Source: UBA4744 sp963707435 (GTDB lineage: Bacteria > Actinomycetota > Acidimicrobiia > Spongiisociales > UBA4744). Taken from it: a stretch of 64,000 bases of DNA. Under the pieces are notes generated by a model. The model saw nothing but the letters and a program-made list of their open reading frames with translations, was not told the origin of the DNA and did no database searches. The position numbers were made by a program, and so were the translations under genes. Location: assembly GCA_963707435.1 (NCBI GenBank), contig CAVPPF010000004.1:248001-312000 (forward strand), read 5' to 3'. Shown here piece after piece: positions 44,443-52,363 of this stretch (position 1 is its first letter; each line of letters begins with the position of its first letter).

Positions 44443-45540
44443 TCAATACCTCACCCTCGGATCGACCAGCGAGTAGATAATGTCAACCGCCAGGCTGATC
44501 AGAGCCACGAACATCGCGAACATGGTCACCACGCTCTGCACAGCGGTGTAGTCCCGGGCCGAGATCCTCTGAACCAGGTACTGACCCATGCCGGGCCATG
44601 AGAACACGGTTTCGGTGAGAACGGCGCCGGCGAGCAGGATGGCGACCTGAAGCCCGATCAGCGTGATGACCGGGATCATGGCGTTCCTCAGCGCATGTCG
44701 GTACACAACCACACGTTCGCGTATGCCCCGGGCCCGGGCGGCAGCGATGTAATCCATCTGCAGCGTTTCGATGACGTTGATCCGCGTCAGACGCACGAAG
44801 ACGCCGGACAGAATCAACCCCAGCGTCGCCACCGGAAGGACCAGGTGCCACAGCGAACTGCCCAGGGCCTCCCAGTTGCCCGAAATGAGTGCGTCCACCG
44901 GCAGGATGTTGGTGGTTCTATCCAACGTGGTACCGACGACGGCGTCGATACGACCGGAGATGGGAAACCAGCCGAGTCTCACCCCGAACAACAACTGCAA
45001 CATCAGCCCGAGCCAGAAAATGGGAATGGAATAGATCACAACCGAGTACAAGCGCAGCGAGTAGTCCGTCGCGCGTTTTCGACGGGCGGCGGCCAAGGAG
45101 CCGCCCATAACACCCAGCCCGAGCGCGACCATCGTGGCGGGAATCACCAGCTCCAGGGTGGCCGGGAAGCGCTCACTCATCTCATCAATGATCGGCCGCC
45201 GGCCCCCGGTGAGTGCGTTCCCAAAATCGAGCTGGGCCATGTCCCCGAGGAACCGGCCGTACTGCACCAGCATGGGATCGTCGAGGCCGAGCTGATTGCG
45301 CATACGTGCGACGGTCTCGGGACTCCCTTTAGGACCCAACGCCGACCTGACCGGATCGCCCGGGATGATGCGCATGACGAAGAACACCAACGTGGCCAGG
45401 ATGAAGATCATGGGAAGGGTCAGGGCGATCCGGGTCACGATGTAGCGTCGCAGGCCGGACGAGCCGCGCACGAAGATATAGACGAGACCGGCCAGCGCCG
45501 GGATCCCGATGATCAGGACTATGAGCGTAAGAGGCGACAC
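44443..45540 (-). CDS. oppB: Peptide ABC permease OppB
   Basis: Permease of 365 residues. An additional N-terminal helix (about 5-25) precedes the standard OppB start (RYIVTRIALTLPMIFILATLVFFVMRIIPGDPVR). The core has PIFWLGLMLQLLFG and the EAA loop (DYIAAARARGIRERVVVYRHALRNAMIPVITL). The GTG at 45540 has no strong ribosome site. It follows the oppA gene after a hairpin. Confidence 0.92.
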   Translation of the reverse strand: MSPLTLIVLIIGIPALAGLVYIFVRGSSGLRRYIVTRIALTLPMIFILATLVFFVMRIIPGDPVRSALGPKGSPETVARMRNQLGLDDPMLVQYGRFLGDMAQLDFGNALTGGRRPIIDEMSERFPATLELVIPATMVALGLGVMGGSLAAARRKRATDYSLRLYSVVIYSIPIFWLGLMLQLLFGVRLGWFPISGRIDAVVGTTLDRTTNILPVDALISGNWEALGSSLWHLVLPVATLGLILSGVFVRLTRINVIETLQMDYIAAARARGIRERVVVYRHALRNAMIPVITLIGLQVAILLAGAVLTETVFSWPGMGQYLVQRISARDYTAVQSVVTMFAMFVALISLAVDIIYSLVDPRVRY

Positions 45541-45560
45541 GTCCCGAGCCAGGGTAGCGA

Positions 45561-45592
45561 AACGGGAGCGGGCCCGAGGGCCCGCTCCCGTT
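45561..45592 (-). terminator. Intercistronic hairpin between oppA and oppB
   Basis: Inverted repeat of up to 15 bp (AACGGGAGCGGGCCC and complement) with a minimal loop. Same place in the operon as three other hairpins in this window. Confidence 0.75.
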
Positions 45593-45608
45593 TGGTTCGG
45601 CTCTGTGG

Positions 45609-47315
45609 TTACTTGTTGGTGTCGAGCACCGAGTAGTAGAACTCTAGGTTCGGACCAATACCGAGCGTGCCCGGCGAAGCCGTACCGCCGACCGCGGTGA
45701 TGTAGTCGGGGAAGACCACATGCTCTGCTTCGAAGAACAGCGGCAGCGTCACCACCAGGTCTGCATACGCTTCCTGAGCCTGCTCGTACAACGCGGCTCG
45801 GGCATCGAGATCGGTCTCCACCGACGCTGCATCGAGCAGGTCGAGCAGTTCTTGCGCTCGAGCGTTGACCGGCACGTTGTCGGCGTCGGTGACTTCCGTC
45901 CCAAGGCCGCCGTTGAGCACAAACGGCTCCAGATAGTTGGAGCTATCCGGGAAGTCGAAGAACCAGCCGAGAACTCCCGTCTGGTACGCATCACCGCCGG
46001 TGAGGGCCGTGACATACGTGCTCCACTCCTGAGCCTCCAACGTGACGTTGATGGCACCGGTTGCTTCGAGTTGCTGCTCGATGAGCGCCATCCAGTCGGC
46101 CGTGGCGGCACCGTAGTGCTCGGGTGGGTACCACAACTCCAGCTCAACCGGGTTGTCGACGCTGTACCCGGAGTCGGCTAGGAAGCCGAGGGCAGCATCG
46201 ACATCGGGTGATGCATAGAGGAGGTCGAATGTCTCGGTCGCGCCGAGGAACCCCGGAGGCACCATCGAATACAGAGGCGCCACCTGTCCGCCATACACAA
46301 CATCGGCGATTTCGTCACGGTCGATGGCGGCGGCTACCGCCTTGCGGACATTGACATCGTCCATCGGGGCAAGGGCATAGTTGAGGATCAGGTAGCGAAT
46401 GGCGCCACCTTCGATCGCCCCAACCGTCAAGTCGGAGACACCTCCGAGTTCGGCAACCAGCTCTGGTCCGAGGATTCGCCAGGCAACATCAATCTCGCCG
46501 TTCTGGACTGCCAGAGCCATCGTCTGGGGGTCCGAGAAGTAGCGGATGATGATCCGGTCGACCTGAGGAGCCAGAACACCTGTGTAGTAGGGATTCGGCT
46601 CGAGCACGGTCTGCTCTGCCTGCGTGTACTCGCTGATGTACCAGGGGCCCACCCCGTAGACGGGTGCTTCCGGATACAGAACACATTCGTCGGCCGGGAA
46701 CAGGTCCGGATGGCCGGGCATGAACGTCGCCGTTGCAGTGAGCTGCGGGAAGAAAGCCACCGGCCGGGTCAGCTGGAACACCATCGTCGAATCGTCGGGA
46801 GCGGTAATGCTCTCGATGAAAGGCGTCGCCAGGGCATTGGCTACCCCGTTGGGACAGTCGGGCCCAATCGTCAAGAGACGGTTGAGCGAATCTGCATACA
46901 TCGAAGCAGTCAGCTCCGTTCCGTCACCGAACTGGATCCCGTCACGCAACGTGAACGTATACGTGAGACCATCGTCCGAGACGTCCGGGAAGTCGGCGGC
47001 CAGCCCGGTCCTGAGCGTCAGCTCACCAGGCTCCCAACCCAGCAATCCCTCACCGGTGTTCTTGATCAGTTCCCAGTCGTGGACGGCATAGGCGTCGCCT
47101 GGATCCAAGCTGGAGATCGTATCCGTCGTACCGATGATGATCGTCTTCGGTCCGGAAGCTTCAGTGGTATCGGTCGTGGCGGGCGCTTCCGTTGTTGTTG
47201 TTGTGTCGCCGGCGCCTGCCGTGGTGGTTGTTGTGTCCTCGGTGGTCTCTGCGCAGGCAGCCACAATCAGCGCAAATACCAGCAGCACAGCCAAGATTGG
47301 TAGTCGTTTCCTCAT
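45609..47315 (-). CDS. oppA: Peptide-binding lipoprotein, OppA/DppA family 5
   Basis: Extracellular binding lipoprotein of 568 residues. AGGAGG precedes the ATG at 47315; the signal peptide ends in LIVAAC, then a long Thr-rich linker. The mature part has family-5 features: SSLDPGDAYAVHDWELIKNTGEGLL, LTYTFTLRDGIQFGDGTELTA, and DDVNVRKAVAAAIDRDEI. Ligands are probably peptides, though nickel or sugars are possible in this family. First gene of the operon. Confidence 0.92.
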   Translation of the reverse strand: MRKRLPILAVLLVFALIVAACAETTEDTTTTTAGAGDTTTTTEAPATTDTTEASGPKTIIIGTTDTISSLDPGDAYAVHDWELIKNTGEGLLGWEPGELTLRTGLAADFPDVSDDGLTYTFTLRDGIQFGDGTELTASMYADSLNRLLTIGPDCPNGVANALATPFIESITAPDDSTMVFQLTRPVAFFPQLTATATFMPGHPDLFPADECVLYPEAPVYGVGPWYISEYTQAEQTVLEPNPYYTGVLAPQVDRIIIRYFSDPQTMALAVQNGEIDVAWRILGPELVAELGGVSDLTVGAIEGGAIRYLILNYALAPMDDVNVRKAVAAAIDRDEIADVVYGGQVAPLYSMVPPGFLGATETFDLLYASPDVDAALGFLADSGYSVDNPVELELWYPPEHYGAATADWMALIEQQLEATGAINVTLEAQEWSTYVTALTGGDAYQTGVLGWFFDFPDSSNYLEPFVLNGGLGTEVTDADNVPVNARAQELLDLLDAASVETDLDARAALYEQAQEAYADLVVTLPLFFEAEHVVFPDYITAVGGTASPGTLGIGPNLEFYYSVLDTNK

Positions 47316-47486
47316 ATCTGATCCTCCTTCGTGCGCCGTTAAAAGGTGCACCCGACAAACTTAGCCAGCGTCGAGCCGCCGTGCACTACCGGGACCACCG
47401 TTTGCTCCCAAACAGAGCCCTGGATTTGACACGAAATAGCAGATCCGATTTGGCTGCCGGGGATTCGCGACGGAAGGTACGAGGCG

Positions 47487-47906
47487 ATGGCGGCAGTGAC
47501 GGTCACCTGGGAAGGTCAACGCCGGTTCGACGGGACCGACTCAAAAGGAATACCCGTGGACATCGACGGGAGCCAGGAGCTGGGGGTACGTCCCTCGGAC
47601 CTGTTGCCGATGGCACTGGCGTCGTGCTCCGGGGTCGACCTCGTGTCACAGCTCGGCGATGACCTTGCCGGGTTGTCGATCGAAGTCGCGTTCACGAAGG
47701 AGCCCGATCCCCCCTGGAAGTTCCAGAGATTCCGCCTTCACTACCGGGTAGCCGGGCGGGCCCTCACCGCCGATCAGGTCGAAGCGGCCATCCACCGCAG
47801 TCACACCGAGATGTGCTCGGTAGCGGTCGCGGTACGCGGGAACGTGCCGATCGAAACCACGTTCGAGCTGGTGGAGCAAGAGTCGGCAAGCCCCACTGGG
47901 AACTGA
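47487..47906 (+). CDS. OsmC-family peroxide reductase-like protein
   Basis: A 139-residue OsmC/YhfA-type protein with two candidate redox Cys: Cys47 (LASCSGVDLV) and Cys110 (HTEMCSVAVAV). Thiol peroxidases of this family reduce organic hydroperoxides. It probably belongs to the smaller YhfA-like group. The stop codon lies within a heptamer repeat (47896-47916), so the last residues (PTGN) are repeat-encoded. It diverges from oppA and converges with the LCP gene. Confidence 0.87.
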   Translation: MAAVTVTWEGQRRFDGTDSKGIPVDIDGSQELGVRPSDLLPMALASCSGVDLVSQLGDDLAGLSIEVAFTKEPDPPWKFQRFRLHYRVAGRALTADQVEAAIHRSHTEMCSVAVAVRGNVPIETTFELVEQESASPTGN

Positions 47907-47916
47907 GAACTTCGGA
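47896..47916 (+). repeat. Heptamer tandem repeat at osmC-like gene end
   Basis: Three units in register: CTGGGAA, CTGAGAA, CTTCGGA. It overlaps the stop codon and resembles the CTGGAAA units before purB. Confidence 0.5.
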
Positions 47917-47929
47917 GGGAATCTCCGCT

Positions 47930-49090
47930 CTAGCGTGCGGCTGCGGGGTAGTAGAGAGCGAGACGCTCGTTGAACGACGCAGTTGGCAGCAGCACGTAGG
48001 CCCCCGCCGTCGTCACATAGTTCCGGGTGGTTACGTTCACTCGCAACACATCGGTGGATTTCAGACCTCGCATCTCCCAGGCCAGCGAGAGAGCATCCCC
48101 AAACGAGAACCCCTGGTCGAGAGCCACCGTGTCGGTGAGGCTCTGGGCAAGCTGCGAGAACGACGAGAACGTCGAGAACGAGTTGAGCTTGCCGGCGATC
48201 TTGAACAACATGTCCTGTTCTTTCTGCTGCCGTGTGAAATCGCTGACCCCGGCAACGGTTCGCCACGCACCGTCAACGTACTCCTGGGTTCTCCGGGATC
48301 GGACCCACGCCAATGCCTGCGAACCCGTTGCCTGCGTGCAACCGGCGGGCAGGTTCAGAAAGGACTTGGCGTCGCGCACCGCGTGCTCGACGCAGATCTC
48401 GACTCCACCCAGAGCATCGATGACCTTCTGGAATCCACTGAAGTCGATCCGTGCGAAGTGATCAACCTCGATGCCCGTGAAATCGGCAACCATCAAGGAG
48501 AGCAACTCCGCACCGCTTGCGTAGCCCTTGCATCCGACCAAACCGGCGTTGATGCGCGTGTAGCGCTGTGTGCACGGGTTGGGAAGGTAGAGGTCGCGGG
48601 GCAGGGACACCATGAGCGGGGGGCTCGAACCGCCTTCCGGCAGCAGTACGAAGATGATGGCATCTGCGCGAAAACCGCCTTCTACTCCAACCAGCAAATA
48701 GGACGTGAACATCTCATCGGGAAGTTTGGGACTCGAAACGAATGGGAACGAGACGGTTTCGGCCTCGAGTCCGTCTTCATCTCTCCGTCTCAGCAGATCG
48801 GCCAGGACGTCGGCTTCGAGGTTCAGCGAGTCGTCGCTTTGCGAAAGCTCCTCGGAGGCATCTTCGGCCTCCCGTAGCTCTTCGACCTCAGCAGCCGGGA
48901 TGGTCGCGAGATTCTCGGCAGCCGCCACGGCGTCGCCGAAGGTGACCTTCTCGATGTCCTGATACGCCCTCCAGGCCTGAAAGCCGGAGATGGCCACGAG
49001 CACTAGCCCGGTGGCGCCGAACAGTATCGCCAACCGGCGCAATCGGGCACTCATATCGTGGTCCGCGCGTGAGGAGCGGTGTTTACCCAT
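47930..49090 (-). CDS. LytR-CpsA-Psr family cell-wall protein
   Basis: A 386-residue membrane-anchored enzyme that attaches anionic polymers or glycans to peptidoglycan. N-terminal helix at about 21-40, an acidic coiled linker (about 55-105), then the LCP domain with FRADAIIFVLLPEG, SLPRDLYLPNP, RINAGLVGCKG, FARIDFSGFQKVIDALGGVEICVE and LAWVRSRRTQE. These carry the Arg and Asp residues that bind pyrophosphate lipids. The family marks a Gram-positive type of wall. Start supported by a TACCAT box nine bases upstream. Confidence 0.92.
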   Translation of the reverse strand: MGKHRSSRADHDMSARLRRLAILFGATGLVLVAISGFQAWRAYQDIEKVTFGDAVAAAENLATIPAAEVEELREAEDASEELSQSDDSLNLEADVLADLLRRRDEDGLEAETVSFPFVSSPKLPDEMFTSYLLVGVEGGFRADAIIFVLLPEGGSSPPLMVSLPRDLYLPNPCTQRYTRINAGLVGCKGYASGAELLSLMVADFTGIEVDHFARIDFSGFQKVIDALGGVEICVEHAVRDAKSFLNLPAGCTQATGSQALAWVRSRRTQEYVDGAWRTVAGVSDFTRQQKEQDMLFKIAGKLNSFSTFSSFSQLAQSLTDTVALDQGFSFGDALSLAWEMRGLKSTDVLRVNVTTRNYVTTAGAYVLLPTASFNERLALYYPAAAR

Positions 49091-49099
49091 AGCAAATGC

Positions 49100-49105
49100 A
49101 TGGTA
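49100..49105 (-). promoter_or_regulatory. -10 box of LCP gene, leaderless type
   Basis: TACCAT on the minus strand, nine bases before the ATG at 49090; a TTGGTC further upstream could be the -35. Confidence 0.45.
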
Positions 49106-49184
49106 GATGTTTCATGGGAATGGGGACCAACCGGCGATCCGGGCAAGCGCCCGGGCAGGCTGCGATGGCACCTGCGGGCCGGGT

Positions 49185-50024
49185 TCAGGGCTGCAGGCTC
49201 GCCACCCGTTTCCTCCCCCAGACCTCCCGCAGGGCCAATACCAGAAAGAAGAGGGCCACCGAGACCCCCGCCATGGTTGCTCCGGCCGCGGTGTCGGCGT
49301 ACCAGCTGATCAGGAGGCCACTCAGCACCGCCAGGAATCCAAAGACAACGGCCGTTGCCATCATGGTGGGCACCCGCCGAACCATCAGCGAAGCCGTGGC
49401 AGGGGGAGCCACGATCAGCGCAAAGACCAGCAAGGTCCCCACCGTGCGGAACGATGTCACGATGGCCAGGGTCAGCAAGGACAGCATGACGAGGTGTGCC
49501 AAACGGGGCCGCAGCCCCAACATCTCGGCCTTTTCCTCATTGAACGAGAGCACCAGGAACGCCCGGTAGAAGATCAGAATCGCGACCAGGGTGACCACCG
49601 CAGCCAGCGCCTGGATCACAATGTCCTCGCGCTTGATGCCGAGCGTGTCGCCGAACAGGATGGTCGCCAGGCTGCTGGAGAAGGAAGGCAGCCGGGACAT
49701 GATGATGACCCCGAGGGCGAGCATGCCGACGAAGAGCAGGCCGATGCCGGTGTCTTCCCGCAGACCGGCCTTGCGGTGTACCAGGTTGATTCCCAGCGTC
49801 ATAGCCACTGCTGCGCCGATGGCGCCGAGCGTCAGGTTGAAGCCGAGAGCGAAAGCCAGGGCAATCCCGGGAGTCACCCCGTGGGCGAGAGCATCGCCCA
49901 TGAAGCTGAGCCCACGCAGGACGATCCAGGTTCCGATCAGGGAGGCGGTCATGACCGCCAGCGCGCTTCCCACCAGCACGCGCTGCATGAAAGGCTCCGA
50001 AAGCGGTTCGATCAGCCACTCCAT
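49185..50024 (-). CDS. znuB: Zinc ABC permease
   Basis: Permease of 279 residues of the ZnuB/MntB family with about eight helices. Typical segments are ALAVMTASLIGTWIVLRGLSFMGDALAHGVTPG, IGLLFVGMLALGVIIMSR and VGTLLVFALIVAPPATA. GGGAGGG lies before the ATG at 50024. It follows znuA by 16 bases; metal identity rests on the zinc-type regulator and operator next door. Confidence 0.9.
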   Translation of the reverse strand: MEWLIEPLSEPFMQRVLVGSALAVMTASLIGTWIVLRGLSFMGDALAHGVTPGIALAFALGFNLTLGAIGAAVAMTLGINLVHRKAGLREDTGIGLLFVGMLALGVIIMSRLPSFSSSLATILFGDTLGIKREDIVIQALAAVVTLVAILIFYRAFLVLSFNEEKAEMLGLRPRLAHLVMLSLLTLAIVTSFRTVGTLLVFALIVAPPATASLMVRRVPTMMATAVVFGFLAVLSGLLISWYADTAAGATMAGVSVALFFLVLALREVWGRKRVASLQP

Positions 50025-50040
50025 GCGGATCCCTCCCGCA

Positions 50041-50982
50041 CTACAGGTTCTCAACAATGAGTCGGGTGCTCGAGAGCATCATATCGATGTAGGTCTCAGC
50101 GCCTGATCCTGGCTCACCGAGGGATCCCGTGTAGAGCTTGACCACCTTCACCTCGTAGCCCACCTCTTCGGCGAGGGCATCCGCCAGCGTCGTCGGTTCT
50201 GTGACCGAGGCGAAAACGACGGACACTCCCTCGCGCTGAAGGAGATCAACCAGAGCGGCGAAGTCGGCCGCGCTCGTCTCTGCCCCCGTGGTGGCGGCGG
50301 GGATCACCGTGCCGAGCATGGTGATCTCGTAGCGGGCCGCGTAGTACCCGAAGGAGAAGTGATTGGTCACCATTTTGCGGCGGTCCGGTGACACGCCGTC
50401 GATCATCTCTGCAATCTGATCGTTCAGCTCCAGGATCCGGGATCGGTAGGCGGCTGCCGAAGCTGCAACATCTACCCTTGCGCTCGATGCGAGACGCAGG
50501 GCGATCAGGTCGACGGCATCGGCAACTCTGATCGGATCCATCCACACGTGGGGATCGAGGCCGTTCTCGTGGTCGTGATCGGCCGAACCTTCGGTCCCGT
50601 CATCCGCGGCGGGTTCCGGAGCCGCCACGAAGGGTTGCGGATCCAGCAGCTCGCCGACCCTCAAGACCTCGACGCCGTCCTGCTCGGCCGCATCGATCAC
50701 ATCCAGCAGAGCTTCTTCCAGTCCAACTCCGTTGGCGATCACCAGGGATGCGTCCCGCAGATGAGCGGCCTGCCGGGCCGATACGGCGAAGTCGTGCGGA
50801 TCAGTACCAACCGGCATCAGCACTTCCACCTGCACGGCATCTCCGGCCGTGTTGGCGACGATATCGCCGAGGATCGTCGTGGTAGCAATCACCAGCGGCC
50901 GATCGTCGGCTGCGCTCTCTGCAGAACTGCAGGCGGATCCCGCGACTGCCATCACCACGACCAAAGCGACATAACGTTTCAT
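50041..50982 (-). CDS. znuA: Zinc-binding lipoprotein
   Basis: Metal receptor of 313 residues, cluster A-I. Lipobox with Cys18 (AVAGSAC). Metal ligands are seen in VGTDPHDFAVSARQ, the acidic His loop DHDHENGLDPHVWMDP, VTNHFSFGYYAARYEI and a late EVGYEVKVVKLYTGSLGEPG. The His loop is typical of zinc receptors. AAGGAAAG precedes the ATG at 50982. Transcribed away from zur, with the Zur palindrome just upstream. Confidence 0.92.
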   Translation of the reverse strand: MKRYVALVVVMAVAGSACSSAESAADDRPLVIATTTILGDIVANTAGDAVQVEVLMPVGTDPHDFAVSARQAAHLRDASLVIANGVGLEEALLDVIDAAEQDGVEVLRVGELLDPQPFVAAPEPAADDGTEGSADHDHENGLDPHVWMDPIRVADAVDLIALRLASSARVDVAASAAAYRSRILELNDQIAEMIDGVSPDRRKMVTNHFSFGYYAARYEITMLGTVIPAATTGAETSAADFAALVDLLQREGVSVVFASVTEPTTLADALAEEVGYEVKVVKLYTGSLGEPGSGAETYIDMMLSSTRLIVENL

Positions 50983-50997
50983 GACCAATCTTTCCTT

Positions 50998-51018
50998 GAA
51001 TGAGAATGGTTCTCATTC
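50998..51018. promoter_or_regulatory. Zur-type operator
   Basis: Perfect palindrome with 9-bp arms GAATGAGAA and TTCTCATTC around TGG, centred between znuA and zur. The core TGAGAATGGTTCTCA resembles known actinobacterial Zur boxes (TGAAAATGATTTTCA). It lies 16 bases from znuA and 28 from zur, so it can repress both. Confidence 0.8.
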
Positions 51019-51045
51019 GCAATAGAAGCTAGCATTGGCTTCACG

Positions 51046-51489
51046 ATGCGTCAACGAAACGACACCCTGGCGGCGGCACAAGGCCGCCTCGAGTCGGAGC
51101 AGGCACGATTCACTCCTGCCCGGCGGATGGTGGTCGAGACGCTCAGCGGGTCGCCCGGTCCCCAATCGGCCGCAGACCTCGCGGCCGCAATGGGAGGCGC
51201 CATACCCCTTTCTTCGCTCTACCGGACTCTCTCTGTGCTCGAGAAGACCGAGGTGATCGAGCGGTTCCCCGATCAAGCTGGTGTCGCGCGCTACGAGCTG
51301 GCCGAGTGGTTGAGCGGACATCACCACCATATGACGTGCGTCGAGTGCGGGGCCACGAGCGATGTAGCCGTTCCGGTAGATCTCGAAGCTACGGTTGCCG
51401 ACATCGTTGCCGAGGTGGGCAAGCGGTTCGACTTCACCGTCACCGGTCACCGCCTCGACCTGCAAGGAGTGTGCGACCAATGTCGATGA
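51046..51489 (+). CDS. zur: Zinc uptake regulator, Fur family
   Basis: A 147-residue Fur-type repressor. Winged helix: RFTPARRMVVETLSG through SLYRTLSVLEKTEVIERF. Metal sites: HHHHMTCVECG, followed by a C-terminal CDQC, giving the two CxxC pairs of the structural zinc. Zinc specificity is inferred from the linked znuABC genes and the operator. It is followed by znuC with a 10-base overlap. Confidence 0.9.
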   Translation: MRQRNDTLAAAQGRLESEQARFTPARRMVVETLSGSPGPQSAADLAAAMGGAIPLSSLYRTLSVLEKTEVIERFPDQAGVARYELAEWLSGHHHHMTCVECGATSDVAVPVDLEATVADIVAEVGKRFDFTVTGHRLDLQGVCDQCR

Positions 51490-52313
51490 AAGACATCGCC
51501 ATCACCGCCCGCGGGCTGGAGCTTGCCCACGGTGACCGCCTGGCACTCGCCGCCTCAGATCTCGATATCCCCGCCGGAACCGTGACGGCCGTCATCGGGC
51601 CGAACGGATCGGGCAAATCCACTCTGCTCCATGCGATTGGCGGCCTGCTCGAGCCCGTCGGTGGCGAACTGGGAGTGCTGGTCAGCTACCCGAAACACCG
51701 GGGTACCGCGTATGTGCTCCAATCCACCAAGGTCCACGAGGAGATGCCGATCACGGTGCGGGAAGTCGTCTCCATGGGACGGTACGGCCGTCTGGGGATG
51801 TTCGGCCGTTTCCAGGCAGAGGACCGTGCCGTGTGCAAAACCGCGATGGAGCGCCTCGGTGTACTGGACCTGGCCGACCGGCACCTCGACGAGCTGTCCG
51901 GCGGCCAGCGCCAGCGAGTCTTCGTGGCGCAGGGCCTGGCCCAGGAAGCCGACCTGCTGCTGCTCGACGAACCGGTAACGGGCCTCGACATCGTTTCACG
52001 CGACCGGATCCTGGAAGCCGTTGCCGTCGAACAGGCCCGCGGCGTGACCGTGGTCTTGACCACACACGATCTCAGCGAGGCCGCCGCCGCGGACCACGTT
52101 GTGCTGCTGTCCGGCCGGGTGGTCGCGTCGGGACCTCCCGCCGAGGTGCTCACGGCCAAGTGCTTGACGAAGGCGTACGGGATCAACCTCATCACCACGG
52201 AAGACGGAACGGTCGTCCTCGATGACCCCTATCACCAGGCGATGGGCGGGCGCCACCGGCACTTCGACCGCACCGGGCATGCCGACCACGGTGGAGCCGA
52301 CCTTAACGCTTGA
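51480..52313 (+). CDS. znuC: Zinc ABC ATPase
   Basis: ATPase of 277 residues: GPNGSGKST, VREVVSMGRYG, LSGGQRQRVFVAQGL, LLDEPVTGLD, LTTHDLSEAA. ATG 51480 has AAGGAG ten bases upstream; the ATG at 51486 would overlap the zur stop as ATGA and is a fair alternative. The C-terminal tail ends in a His-rich GGRHRHFDRTGHADH that may bind metal. Confidence 0.92.
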   Translation: MSMKDIAITARGLELAHGDRLALAASDLDIPAGTVTAVIGPNGSGKSTLLHAIGGLLEPVGGELGVLVSYPKHRGTAYVLQSTKVHEEMPITVREVVSMGRYGRLGMFGRFQAEDRAVCKTAMERLGVLDLADRHLDELSGGQRQRVFVAQGLAQEADLLLLDEPVTGLDIVSRDRILEAVAVEQARGVTVVLTTHDLSEAAAADHVVLLSGRVVASGPPAEVLTAKCLTKAYGINLITTEDGTVVLDDPYHQAMGGRHRHFDRTGHADHGGADLNA

Positions 52314-52351
52314 GAGCAATCCCTCCCGGGGGGCTTGTCTGCTGCTCCCAC

Positions 52352-52357
52352 TACCCT
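52352..52357 (+). promoter_or_regulatory. -10 box of zinc-ribbon propeller gene
   Basis: TACCCT, six bases before the ATG at 52364, with no ribosome site. Confidence 0.4.
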
Positions 52358-52363
52358 TTTTCC

